Below, piece after piece: positions 1 to 5,132 of a DNA stretch of 5,946 nt; within the stretch, counting starts at the first letter, position 1; the number at the start of each line of letters is the position of its first letter. A model generated the notes under the pieces. It was not told the DNA's origin and did not search any database. It saw nothing but the letters and a program-made list of their open reading frames with translations. The position numbers and the translations under genes are program-made. Origin of the DNA: CALVJJ01 sp045538425 (GTDB lineage: Bacteria > Bacillota > Clostridia > Christensenellales > UBA1242); assembly GCA_045538425.1 (NCBI GenBank), contig JAZSRJ010000080.1:1-5946 (forward strand), given 5' to 3'.

Positions 1-29
1 CACAGAACGACATGGCTACGATCCGACTT
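1..29. other. Sequencing adapter remnant at contig end (MGI/BGISEQ type), not genomic
   Basis: Read on the minus strand, these 29 bases begin AAGTCGGATCGTAGCC and end TTCTGTG. As I remember it, this is the start of the DNBSEQ/BGISEQ reverse-read adapter. The plus-strand reading contains GAACGACATGGCTACGATCC, which is part of the matching adapter primer. The L36 reading frame agrees with its family up to base 30. From base 29 on it turns into residues (SRIVAMSFC) unlike any L36 end, so the break falls exactly at the adapter boundary. The match is from memory and was not run against an adapter list, but agreement over the full stretch plus the protein break makes chance unlikely. Confidence 0.93.
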
Positions 30-103
30 ACCATAACTGTTCCGTTACGTTTGATAACTTTACAACTATCACACATTTTTTTAACTGATGGTCTAACTTT
101 CAT
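30..103 (-). CDS. rpmJ: 50S ribosomal protein L36 (bL36), 3' end missing
   Basis: This encodes L36, the small zinc-ribbon protein of the large ribosomal subunit that binds 23S rRNA. The start reads MKVRPSVKKMCDSCKV, followed by IKRNGTVM, a clear match to the family opening MKVRPSVKxMC. The first zinc pair, C11 and C14, is present; the second pair (Cys/His near residues 27 and 32) lies beyond the cut. Only 24 full codons plus two bases of a Val codon are genomic, out of about 37 expected. The start is set by AGGAG at 113-117, nine bases upstream. It follows infA by 15 nt, the usual Bacillota order, and rpsM would be expected next. The truncation comes from the contig end and adapter, not from a mutation. 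Confidence 0.93.
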
Positions 104-118
104 AAGTTCACTCTCCTG

Positions 119-346
119 TTAATTCTTCTTTGTATTTCGCCATATAATACGGCCTTTCGTTAAATCATAAGGCGACATTTCAACTTTTACTTGGTCACCT
201 GCTAAAATTCTAATATTTTTTAAGTACATTTTACCACTAATATGAGCAGTAATAATGAAACCATTGGTCAGTTTTACCTTAAAGTTCGCATTTCTTAAGA
301 CTTCAACTACTTCGCCTTCTGTCTCAATTACACCTTCTTTTGACAT
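119..346 (-). CDS. infA: Translation initiation factor IF-1
   Basis: IF-1 binds the 30S A site during initiation and helps IF-2 and IF-3 select the initiator tRNA. The 75-residue product is one OB-fold (S1-like) domain, close to the family's ~72. It opens MSKEGVIETEG and contains NGFIITAHISGKM (29-40), IRILAGDQVKVE (45-56) and the hallmark SPYDLTKGRI (58-67). I chose the start at 346 because a perfect AGGAGG lies seven bases upstream at 354-359. An in-frame ATG at 364 would add six residues (MIGGHL), has no ribosome binding site and is not family-like. The gene sits 17 nt after map. One oddity: the basic loop after GKM, usually like RKNY or RMNY, reads YLKN here. The tail NTKKN is slightly longer than usual. 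Confidence 0.96.
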   Translation of the reverse strand: MSKEGVIETEGEVVEVLRNANFKVKLTNGFIITAHISGKMYLKNIRILAGDQVKVEMSPYDLTKGRIIWRNTKKN

Positions 347-353
347 TAGATGT

Positions 354-359
354 CCTCCT
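354..359 (-). promoter_or_regulatory. Shine-Dalgarno of infA (decides the start)
   Basis: AGGAGG on the minus strand, seven bases before the ATG at 346. It lies downstream of the alternative ATG at 364, so it can only serve the shorter 75-residue IF-1. Confidence 0.9.
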
Positions 360-363
360 ATCA

Positions 364-1107
364 TTATAATGTCAATATCTCTACACCATCTTGGGTGATG
401 AGTATTGTGTTTTCGTAATGACTAGCTGGTTCGCCGTCACGAGTTTTGCAAGTCCATCCATCTGGCATAAACTTTACAAATCTTTTTCCCATGTTGACCA
501 TAGGTTCGACAGCGATTGTCATCCCTGCCATTAGCCTTGCTCCTGCACCTCTATGACCGAAGTTAGGAACATCTGGTTCTTCATGTAAGTTGCGACCAAC
601 CCCATGACCTTCTAATTCTCTGACAATGGTATACCCATTCTTTTCAACAAAGGTTTGTATTTGATTTGAAATATCACCAACAAAAGAGCCACTTTTAATA
701 TTTTTAATACCTTCAAAAAAACTCTTTTCTGTAATATCAATCAGACGCTTTTTCTTTGCATCTATCTTCCCTACTGGGAATGTTCTTGCAGCATCACCGT
801 TGAGACCTTTATATTTTGCACCAACGTCAATGCTAATAATTTGACCTTCTTGCAATGGTTCATTGTTAGGTATTCCGTGTACAACGACATCATCTACTGA
901 TGCACAGATACTTGCTGGAAAACCATACAAATGCAAGAAACCTGGTTTTGCTCCACGACTGATAATATAATCGTGAGCGATTTTGTCTAGTTGTTTTGTT
1001 GTAACACCTGGTTTAATATGTTTTTCAACTTCCAGTAGTGTGTCACGTGTGATTTGACATGCAATACGCATATCCGCTAATTCTTTTTCTGTAAGAATAT
1101 TAATCAT
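364..1107 (-). CDS. map: Type I methionine aminopeptidase
   Basis: This cytosolic metalloprotease removes the initiator Met from new proteins. The 247-residue length is typical of the short type I enzymes (no N-terminal SH3 or zinc-finger extension). The pita-bread fold residues are all visible: His77 in VVHGIP (substrate contact), metal ligands Asp94 (SIDVG) and Asp105 (NGDAARTF), His168 (EGHGVGRNLHEEP), Glu201 (IAVEPMV) and Glu232 (SHYENTILI), and His175 as the second active-site His. They correspond to E. coli H79, D97, D108, H171, E204, E235 and H178. The start ATG overlaps the adk stop by one base (TAATG), suggesting coupled translation. Upstream, GGTGATC (1112-1118) matches the extended anti-Shine-Dalgarno. 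The stop TAA is followed directly by an in-frame TGA. adk-map-infA is the standard Bacillota arrangement. Confidence 0.97.
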   Translation of the reverse strand: MINILTEKELADMRIACQITRDTLLEVEKHIKPGVTTKQLDKIAHDYIISRGAKPGFLHLYGFPASICASVDDVVVHGIPNNEPLQEGQIISIDVGAKYKGLNGDAARTFPVGKIDAKKKRLIDITEKSFFEGIKNIKSGSFVGDISNQIQTFVEKNGYTIVRELEGHGVGRNLHEEPDVPNFGHRGAGARLMAGMTIAVEPMVNMGKRFVKFMPDGWTCKTRDGEPASHYENTILITQDGVEILTL

Positions 1108-1730
1108 TATAGATCACCCAATAGTTGGAATATATCTTGACTAACTTTTTCTACAGGTTGGTTAGCATTGATTGTCTTTAACAATTTTGCATCTTGATAA
1201 AACTTAATGAGTGGAGCTGTTTCGGCATGATATACATCCATACGTTTTTGTAATGTTTCTAATGTATCATCTGCTCTTTGAATAAGATGCCCACCACAAG
1301 CATCACAACTTGATCCTTCATGCATGCTAATATGATATGTTGCACCACATTTTTCACAAACACGACGACCGGTAATTCTTGGAGCAAGAGTTTCCATAGA
1401 GATATCAAAATAGATAACATTATCTACTTCACCAAACTTTGCTAACTCTTCAGCTTGATGCACATTGCGAGGGAAACCATCTAGGATATATCCTCTAGCA
1501 CAATCTGGTTGAGCCAATCTTTCTTTTACAAGTCCAATGGTCAACTCATCTGGAACAAGTTTTCCTTGATCCATATATTGTTTTGCAAGGACACCAAGTT
1601 GGGTTTTGTTGGCAATAGCAGAACGGAAGATAGCTCCCGTACTAATATGAGGGATATTATATCTCTCAGCAATCATTGGTGATTGTGTTCCTTTTCCACA
1701 ACCTGGTGCACCTAATAAAACAATTCTCAT
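1107..1730 (-). CDS. adk: Adenylate kinase, zinc-LID type
   Basis: Adenylate kinase interconverts ATP + AMP and 2 ADP in the cytosol. The 207-residue product has the P-loop GAPGCGKGT (7-15), the AMP-binding region around HISTGAIFR (28-36), LDGFPR (83-88), and a zinc LID with four Cys: C125, C128, C142 and C145 (CEKC...CDAC). RADD (152-155) and QKRMDVYHAET (161-171) carry the conserved catalytic arginines. I chose the start at 1730 because AAGGA lies nine bases upstream at 1740-1744 and MRIVLLGAPG is the family N-terminus. The in-frame ATGs at 1754 and 1748 have no ribosome binding site. Two oddities: the normally conserved Asp of STGD (E. coli D33) is Ala33, and the LID between the Cys pairs has 13 residues where about 16 is usual. 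The P-loop, arginines and zinc site are intact, so I still expect an active enzyme. It is the first gene after the only intergenic promoter. Confidence 0.96.
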   Translation of the reverse strand: MRIVLLGAPGCGKGTQSPMIAERYNIPHISTGAIFRSAIANKTQLGVLAKQYMDQGKLVPDELTIGLVKERLAQPDCARGYILDGFPRNVHQAEELAKFGEVDNVIYFDISMETLAPRITGRRVCEKCGATYHISMHEGSSCDACGGHLIQRADDTLETLQKRMDVYHAETAPLIKFYQDAKLLKTINANQPVEKVSQDIFQLLGDL

Positions 1731-1761
1731 ATACGAACTTCCTTTCATATACATTAATATT

Positions 1762-1778
1762 TGATTATGAAATAATCA
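1762..1778 (-). repeat. Small inverted repeat (7-bp stem, 3-nt loop) in the presumed adk leader
   Basis: On the minus strand TGATTAT-TTC-ATAATCA pairs perfectly over seven bases. It lies between the predicted promoter and the adk ribosome binding site, so it would be in the 5' leader. The stem is all A/T except one G-C pair and has no following T run, so it is not a convincing terminator. It could be a weak leader hairpin, an operator-like palindrome, or chance in AT-rich DNA. Confidence 0.4.
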
Positions 1779-1791
1779 TCACTACCTAAAT

Positions 1792-1820
1792 AGTATATCA
1801 TATTTCATCTTAATTTGCAA
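1792..1820 (-). promoter_or_regulatory. Predicted sigmaA/sigma70 promoter for adk-map-infA-rpmJ
   Basis: On the minus strand a -35 box TTGCAA (1815-1820, 4 of 6 consensus bases) is followed after exactly 17 nt by a -10 box TATACT (1792-1797, 5 of 6). Transcription would start near 1783-1787 and give a leader of about 55 nt before adk. It lies in the ~115-nt secY-adk gap, the only sizeable gap in the window. It probably adds to readthrough from the upstream operon, because I see no terminator after secY. Confidence 0.65.
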
Positions 1821-1845
1821 TCATCATTCATAGATTTTTGTGTAA

Positions 1846-3147
1846 TTATTTGTTCAAAAATCCACGATAATTACGCATCATCATGTTAGCTTCAAGTTGT
1901 TTGTTGATTTCGATCGCAACACTAACTACGATAAGTAGACCAGTTGTTGAGAATGCATTGATAAGACTTTGAGAACTACCAATGAACGCAAACAATAATG
2001 AAGGAACGATGAAGATAATGGTTAAGAAGATAGCACCAAATAAAGTAATTCTATTAGATACTTTCTTCAAGTATTCGCTTGTTGGTTTTCCTGGTCTAAT
2101 TCCTGGGATAAAACCACCATTTTGTTGGATATTACGACTAATATCATCTGGGTTGAATTGAATTGTTGCCCAGAAATATGAGAAGAATAAAATCAACAAA
2201 GCAGCGACAACTAAGTATGCAACAGTACCTGCACCCAAATATCTGCTATACCAAGCAAATGCACCACTTGTAGGCCAGAACATACTCATAATCATTTGTG
2301 GGAATGCTAGGATACTAGTAGCGAAAATAATTGGCATAACACCAGTAGCGTTGATTCTAACTGGGATATTGGTACTTTGACCGCCATACATTTTTCTACC
2401 CTTGATTTGTTTTGCATAACTGACTGGAACTTTTCTTTCAGCTAAATCAATGAATACAATGAATCCAAATACAAGGATAAGCGCACCTAAGAATAGTGCA
2501 AGATTACCAATTTGGTTAAGTTCACCTTGAATAATTGCTAAGATATTGCTGTATAAAGCAGTACCAGCAGAAGACAAGATACCAACGAAGATAAGCAATG
2601 ACATACCATTAGATACACCAAAACTTGTAATCTTCTCCCCTAACCAATAAGTAAACATAGAACCAGCAACTAAGATAAGAGTAACAATACTTCCCATCAC
2701 AGCTGTAGGAACTTCAAAACCAAACATTTTGGAATTGAGGATATCTTTATACGCAATAACAATACTAATTGCTTGTACAAGTGCAAGCACAAGTGCTGCT
2801 ATTTTTGTATAGAATGACAATCTTTTCTTTCCTTCATCTCCACCTTCTTTTGCTAGTCTTTCCCAGCTTGGGATAGCGATAGAAAGAAGTTGGATAATAA
2901 TGGAAGCACTGATGTATGGGCTAATACCCAGAGCAAGAATTGCACCATTGGATAACGCACCACCAGTGATAGAACTAAGTAAGCTTAAGAATCCATTATC
3001 TGTCGTAATGGCAGCAAACTCAGTCAAGTTAAGTCCTGGACAAGGAATCCAGCAACCAAGACGGTAAATTAATAGAAGAAGTAATGTCATCAAGATGGCA
3101 TTACGTAATTCTTTAATTTTGAAAGCATTTTTCAAGGTTCCAAACAT
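1846..3147 (-). CDS. secY: Preprotein translocase subunit SecY
   Basis: SecY is the channel of the SecYEG translocon in the cytoplasmic membrane. It passes unfolded proteins outward with SecA and inserts membrane proteins. The 433-residue product has the ten-helix pattern of the family. Helix 1 is about 16-34. Plug and helix 2 run about 52-91, including LGISPYISASIIIQLL (73-88), one family signature. Helices 3-4 are about 113-133 and 150-170. ITSFGVSNGMSLLIF (173-187) is the second signature. The cytosolic C4 loop has ERKVPVSYAKQ (237-247), and the C5 loop has GIRPGKPTSEYL (349-360) with the SecA-contact Arg351. The end NYRGFLNK is typical. The ATG overlaps the rplO stop by one base, and GAGGTG (3153-3158) inside rplO serves as its ribosome binding site. 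Position after rplO is standard. Confidence 0.98.
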   Translation of the reverse strand: MFGTLKNAFKIKELRNAILMTLLLLLIYRLGCWIPCPGLNLTEFAAITTDNGFLSLLSSITGGALSNGAILALGISPYISASIIIQLLSIAIPSWERLAKEGGDEGKKRLSFYTKIAALVLALVQAISIVIAYKDILNSKMFGFEVPTAVMGSIVTLILVAGSMFTYWLGEKITSFGVSNGMSLLIFVGILSSAGTALYSNILAIIQGELNQIGNLALFLGALILVFGFIVFIDLAERKVPVSYAKQIKGRKMYGGQSTNIPVRINATGVMPIIFATSILAFPQMIMSMFWPTSGAFAWYSRYLGAGTVAYLVVAALLILFFSYFWATIQFNPDDISRNIQQNGGFIPGIRPGKPTSEYLKKVSNRITLFGAIFLTIIFIVPSLLFAFIGSSQSLINAFSTTGLLIVVSVAIEINKQLEANMMMRNYRGFLNK

Positions 3148-3593
3148 TATAGCACCTCTGCTTTACCACCAGCCTTAACGATTTTTTGTACTGCAGATTG
3201 GGAAAACTTTGCTGCTTTAACTGTAAGTGCTACTTCCAAATTTCCATTTCCTAATACCTTCAAACCGTAAGGAGCGATTTTACTAATCATATTTTTCTCT
3301 TTGAGTAGTTCAACAGTAACAACTGTATTTTCCTTAAAGCCTTTTAGATCAGCAACGTTGATAACATTGTATTCTTTTCTAAATTGGCTATTATTAAAAC
3401 CTCTTCTAGGAAGACGTCTTGTAAGTGGCATTTGACCACCTTCGAAACCTACACGTACACCGCCGCCACTACGAGAGTTTTGACCTTTTGTACCACGACC
3501 ACTGGTCTTACCAATTCCAGAACCGATACCACGACCAAGTCTTTTTGTTGACTTTGTAGCGCCTTCTGCTGGAGCTAATTGATGTAATTTCAT
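3147..3593 (-). CDS. rplO: 50S ribosomal protein L15 (uL15)
   Basis: L15 is a late-assembly protein of the large subunit, threading a basic extended N-terminus into 23S rRNA. The 148-residue length is typical. It opens MKLHQLAPAEGATKSTKRLG, followed by the Gly/Arg/Lys-rich stretch with GRGIGSGIGKTSGRGTKGQ (20-38) and FEGGQMPLTRRLPRRGF (50-66). The C-terminal family signature begins LKVLGNGNLE (111-120) and continues to KAGG (140-143). A perfect AGGAGG at 3601-3606, seven bases upstream, sets the start and overlaps the rpmD stop TAG. Its own stop overlaps the secY start, suggesting translational coupling. Confidence 0.98.
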   Translation of the reverse strand: MKLHQLAPAEGATKSTKRLGRGIGSGIGKTSGRGTKGQNSRSGGGVRVGFEGGQMPLTRRLPRRGFNNSQFRKEYNVINVADLKGFKENTVVTVELLKEKNMISKIAPYGLKVLGNGNLEVALTVKAAKFSQSAVQKIVKAGGKAEVL

Positions 3594-3604
3594 TGTGTCT
3601 CCTC

Positions 3605-4183
3605 CTAGATATTTTCTACTTTAACTAAGTGTTCAATTTTCTTGATCATACCACGTACGCAAGCATTGTCTACTAAGTCATTAGAAGAATGTAATTTTTT
3701 AAGACCAAGAGCTTCAGCAATCTTAGCTTGGTTCTTGTTGTAACCGATAGTAGATTTTACAAGAGTTACTCTAAGAGTTTTCTTTTGCTCTGGTTTTGTT
3801 GTCTTTTTAGCAGCTGCTTTAGGAGCAGTCTTTGTAGCAGCAACTTCAACTTTTACTTCTGCTTTAGGAGCAGCAGTTTTTGTTGTGGTTGCCTTTTTAG
3901 CTGTGCTAGTTTTTGTAGTAGCAGCAGCTTTCGTTGTTGTAGCTTTAGCTGCAGTTGCCTTAGCGGTTGTAGCTTTAGCTGTTGTTTTTGTAGCAGTTTT
4001 AGCAGTAGTTGCTTTAGCTGCAGTTGTTTTGGTTGTACTTGCTTTAGCAGTTGTAGCCTTAGCTGTGGTTGCTTTAGCAGTAGTTGTTTTTGTTGTAGCA
4101 CTTTTTGTAGTAGATTTTGCAGTGCTAGCTTTTGCTGTTGTCTTTTTAGCAGCAGTTGTTTTTGTTTCTTTTACTTCAGCCAT
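3605..4183 (-). CDS. rpmD: 50S ribosomal protein L30 (uL30) with a long Ala/Lys/Thr-rich N-terminal tail
   Basis: The last 59 residues (134-192) are a full normal L30: TLRVTLVKSTIGYNKNQ, then EALGLKKL, then DNACVRGMIKKIEHLVKV. L30 binds 23S rRNA in the large subunit. Bacterial L30 is normally about 60 residues, but here 133 residues precede the core. By hand count about 114 of the first 130 are Ala, Lys or Thr, with lysines roughly every five residues from 18 to 122 and AKATT recurring five times. No transmembrane segment or folded domain is visible, so I infer a disordered, strongly basic tail like those of histone H1. The start is supported by AAGGGGTGA just upstream at 4187-4195, and the core has no ATG, GTG or TTG of its own near its beginning, so the tail should be translated. 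It sits between rpsE and rplO as usual. The tail's function is unknown; extra rRNA or DNA binding or an assembly role are guesses. Proteolytic removal is also possible. Confidence 0.95.
   Translation of the reverse strand: MAEVKETKTTAAKKTTAKASTAKSTTKSATTKTTTAKATTAKATTAKASTTKTTAAKATTAKTATKTTAKATTAKATAAKATTTKAAATTKTSTAKKATTTKTAAPKAEVKVEVAATKTAPKAAAKKTTKPEQKKTLRVTLVKSTIGYNKNQAKIAEALGLKKLHSSNDLVDNACVRGMIKKIEHLVKVENI
3794..4156 (-). repeat. Imperfect 15-bp coding repeats for the (A/T)-x-x-A-K tail of L30
   Basis: Within rpmD codons 10-130 the protein cycles through units such as AKATT, AKAST, TKTTT and TAKSTT, so the DNA has a loose 15-base period with the recurring word GCTAAAGC. The five AKATT units (4064-4078, 4049-4063, 4004-4018, 3965-3979, 3935-3949) all differ in codons, for example GCTAAAGCAACCACA against GCTAAGGCTACAACT. 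It is a low-complexity coding repeat, not a CRISPR array or a perfect minisatellite. Confidence 0.85.
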
Positions 4184-4186
4184 GCT

Positions 4187-4196
4187 TCACCCCTTA
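4187..4196 (-). promoter_or_regulatory. Shine-Dalgarno of rpmD overlapping the rpsE stop
   Basis: The minus strand reads TAAGGGGTGA, with the rpsE stop TAA as its first three bases and the GGGG block six bases before the rpmD ATG. It agrees with most of AAGGAGGTGA. It matters because it marks the start upstream of the unusual tail, rather than a start next to the L30 core. Confidence 0.8.
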
Positions 4197-4742
4197 CAAA
4201 ATTTCCTCAACTGTTTTACCACGAAGAGCAGCTACTTCTTCAGCAGATCTTAAAGTATTAAGAGCTTGGATAGTTGCTTTTACGCAGTTAACTTTATTTC
4301 TAGAACCGTAGATTTTTGCTTTGATATCTTTGATACCGCAAAGTTCTACAACTGGACGAACTGCACCACCGGCAATAACTCCAGTACCTTCTTTAGCTGG
4401 CATAAGTTTTACCATACTTTTTCCAAACTTACCGATAATTTCGTGTGGAATAGTTGTGCCATCAAGGCTAACTTTTACCATATTTCTTTTTGCTACAGAA
4501 CCTGCTTTTTCAATAGCAGCAGGAACTTCAGTTGCTTTACCGATAGCCATACCAACTTTACCCTTCTTGTCACCTACAACAACAAGAGCACTGAAACGGA
4601 ATGTTTTACCACCTTTTACAACTTTGGTAACTCTTCTAACATCAACTAATTTTTTGTCCATGTCATCTGCTTTTGGAGCATTTCTTCTTTCAAATCTTGG
4701 CTTTTTATCAGTTTTTTGCATTTTATTTTCATTATTTTGCAT
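4194..4742 (-). CDS. rpsE: 30S ribosomal protein S5 (uS5)
   Basis: S5 sits at the mRNA entry side of the small subunit and influences decoding accuracy. The 182-residue product has a ~30-residue charged N-terminus, then the double-stranded-RNA-binding-like half with VDVRRVTKVVKGGKTFRF (33-50) and GKVGMAIGKATEVPAAIEKA (61-80). The C-terminal half carries PAKEGTGVIAGGAVRPVVEL (115-134) and GSRNKVNCVKAT (146-157). The KGG of the spectinomycin loop (43-45) looks wild type. I chose the first ATG because GAGGTGA at 4746-4752 lies directly before it. The later ATG at residue 8 is less favoured, with no such site. The gene is 10 nt after rplR. Confidence 0.98.
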   Translation of the reverse strand: MQNNENKMQKTDKKPRFERRNAPKADDMDKKLVDVRRVTKVVKGGKTFRFSALVVVGDKKGKVGMAIGKATEVPAAIEKAGSVAKRNMVKVSLDGTTIPHEIIGKFGKSMVKLMPAKEGTGVIAGGAVRPVVELCGIKDIKAKIYGSRNKVNCVKATIQALNTLRSAEEVAALRGKTVEEIL

Positions 4743-4752
4743 ACTTCACCTC

Positions 4753-5121
4753 TTAAAACTTAAGACCAGCGTTTCTAGCACCTTCAGCAACTTGTTTTAC
4801 TCTACCAGTATAAAGGTAACCAGCTCTGTCAAATACAACAGTAGTAATACCTTTTTTGATAGCAGCTTTAGCAAGAGCTTCACCTACTACGAAAGCAGCT
4901 TCTTGTTTTGTTTTTCCATTGATTTTGCTAGCAATGTCTTTTTGGACAGTTGATGCACTTGCTAGTGTCACACCTTTAACGTCATCAATAAGTTGTGCGT
5001 AGATATGACTCAAACTTTTATTGACACAAAGTCTAGGACGATCAGGAGTACCTGAAACTTTTTCACGAATTCTAGCAACACGACCTTTCCTAACTTCGTT
5101 TTTGTTAATTTTCTTAAACAT
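4753..5121 (-). CDS. rplR: 50S ribosomal protein L18 (uL18)
   Basis: L18 binds 5S rRNA and brings it into the central protuberance of the large subunit. The 122 residues match the family length. It has a basic N-terminus (NKNEVRKGRVARIREK), GTPDRPRLCVNKSLSHIYAQ (24-43) and the family ending FDRAGYLYTGRVKQVAEGAR (97-116) then NAGLKF. AAGGGG (5129-5134) lies seven bases before the ATG and overlaps the rplF stop TAA. It stands in the canonical position between rplF and rpsE. Confidence 0.98.
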   Translation of the reverse strand: MFKKINKNEVRKGRVARIREKVSGTPDRPRLCVNKSLSHIYAQLIDDVKGVTLASASTVQKDIASKINGKTKQEAAFVVGEALAKAAIKKGITTVVFDRAGYLYTGRVKQVAEGARNAGLKF

Positions 5122-5132
5122 ATTAGTACCCC

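Noticed and set aside
1..29. Native rpmJ ending SRIVAMSFC or a frameshifted rpmJ
   Set aside because: No frame restores the L36 ending, and the bases match a sequencing adapter, so it is contamination and not mutation.
1731..1754. Upstream adk start adding MYMKGSSY
   Set aside because: There is no Shine-Dalgarno before 1754 or 1748. AAGGA stands correctly before 1730, where the family N-terminus begins.
1762..1778. Rho-independent terminator after secY
   Set aside because: The stem is nearly all A/T, short, and has no T run on the transcribed strand; it also lies downstream of the predicted promoter.
3853..4101. Leu/Gln/Lys-rich minus-strand frame inside rpmD
   Set aside because: It is a shifted reading of the same repeat. 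The in-frame rpmD reading ends in a complete L30, so this one is a shadow.
3794..4156. CRISPR array or non-coding minisatellite
   Set aside because: The repeats are about 15 bp, imperfect, without spacers, and keep the reading frame into L30.
3728..4261. Long open frames on the plus strand (Cys/Ser-rich and Val/Ala-rich) opposite rpmD
   Set aside because: They are the antisense reading of the Ala/Lys/Thr repeat, which has few stops in any frame. They lack ribosome binding sites and oppose conserved ribosomal genes.
4321..4953. Plus-strand open frames opposite rpsE and rplR
   Set aside because: They run antisense to conserved genes, have no ribosome binding site and show no family resemblance.
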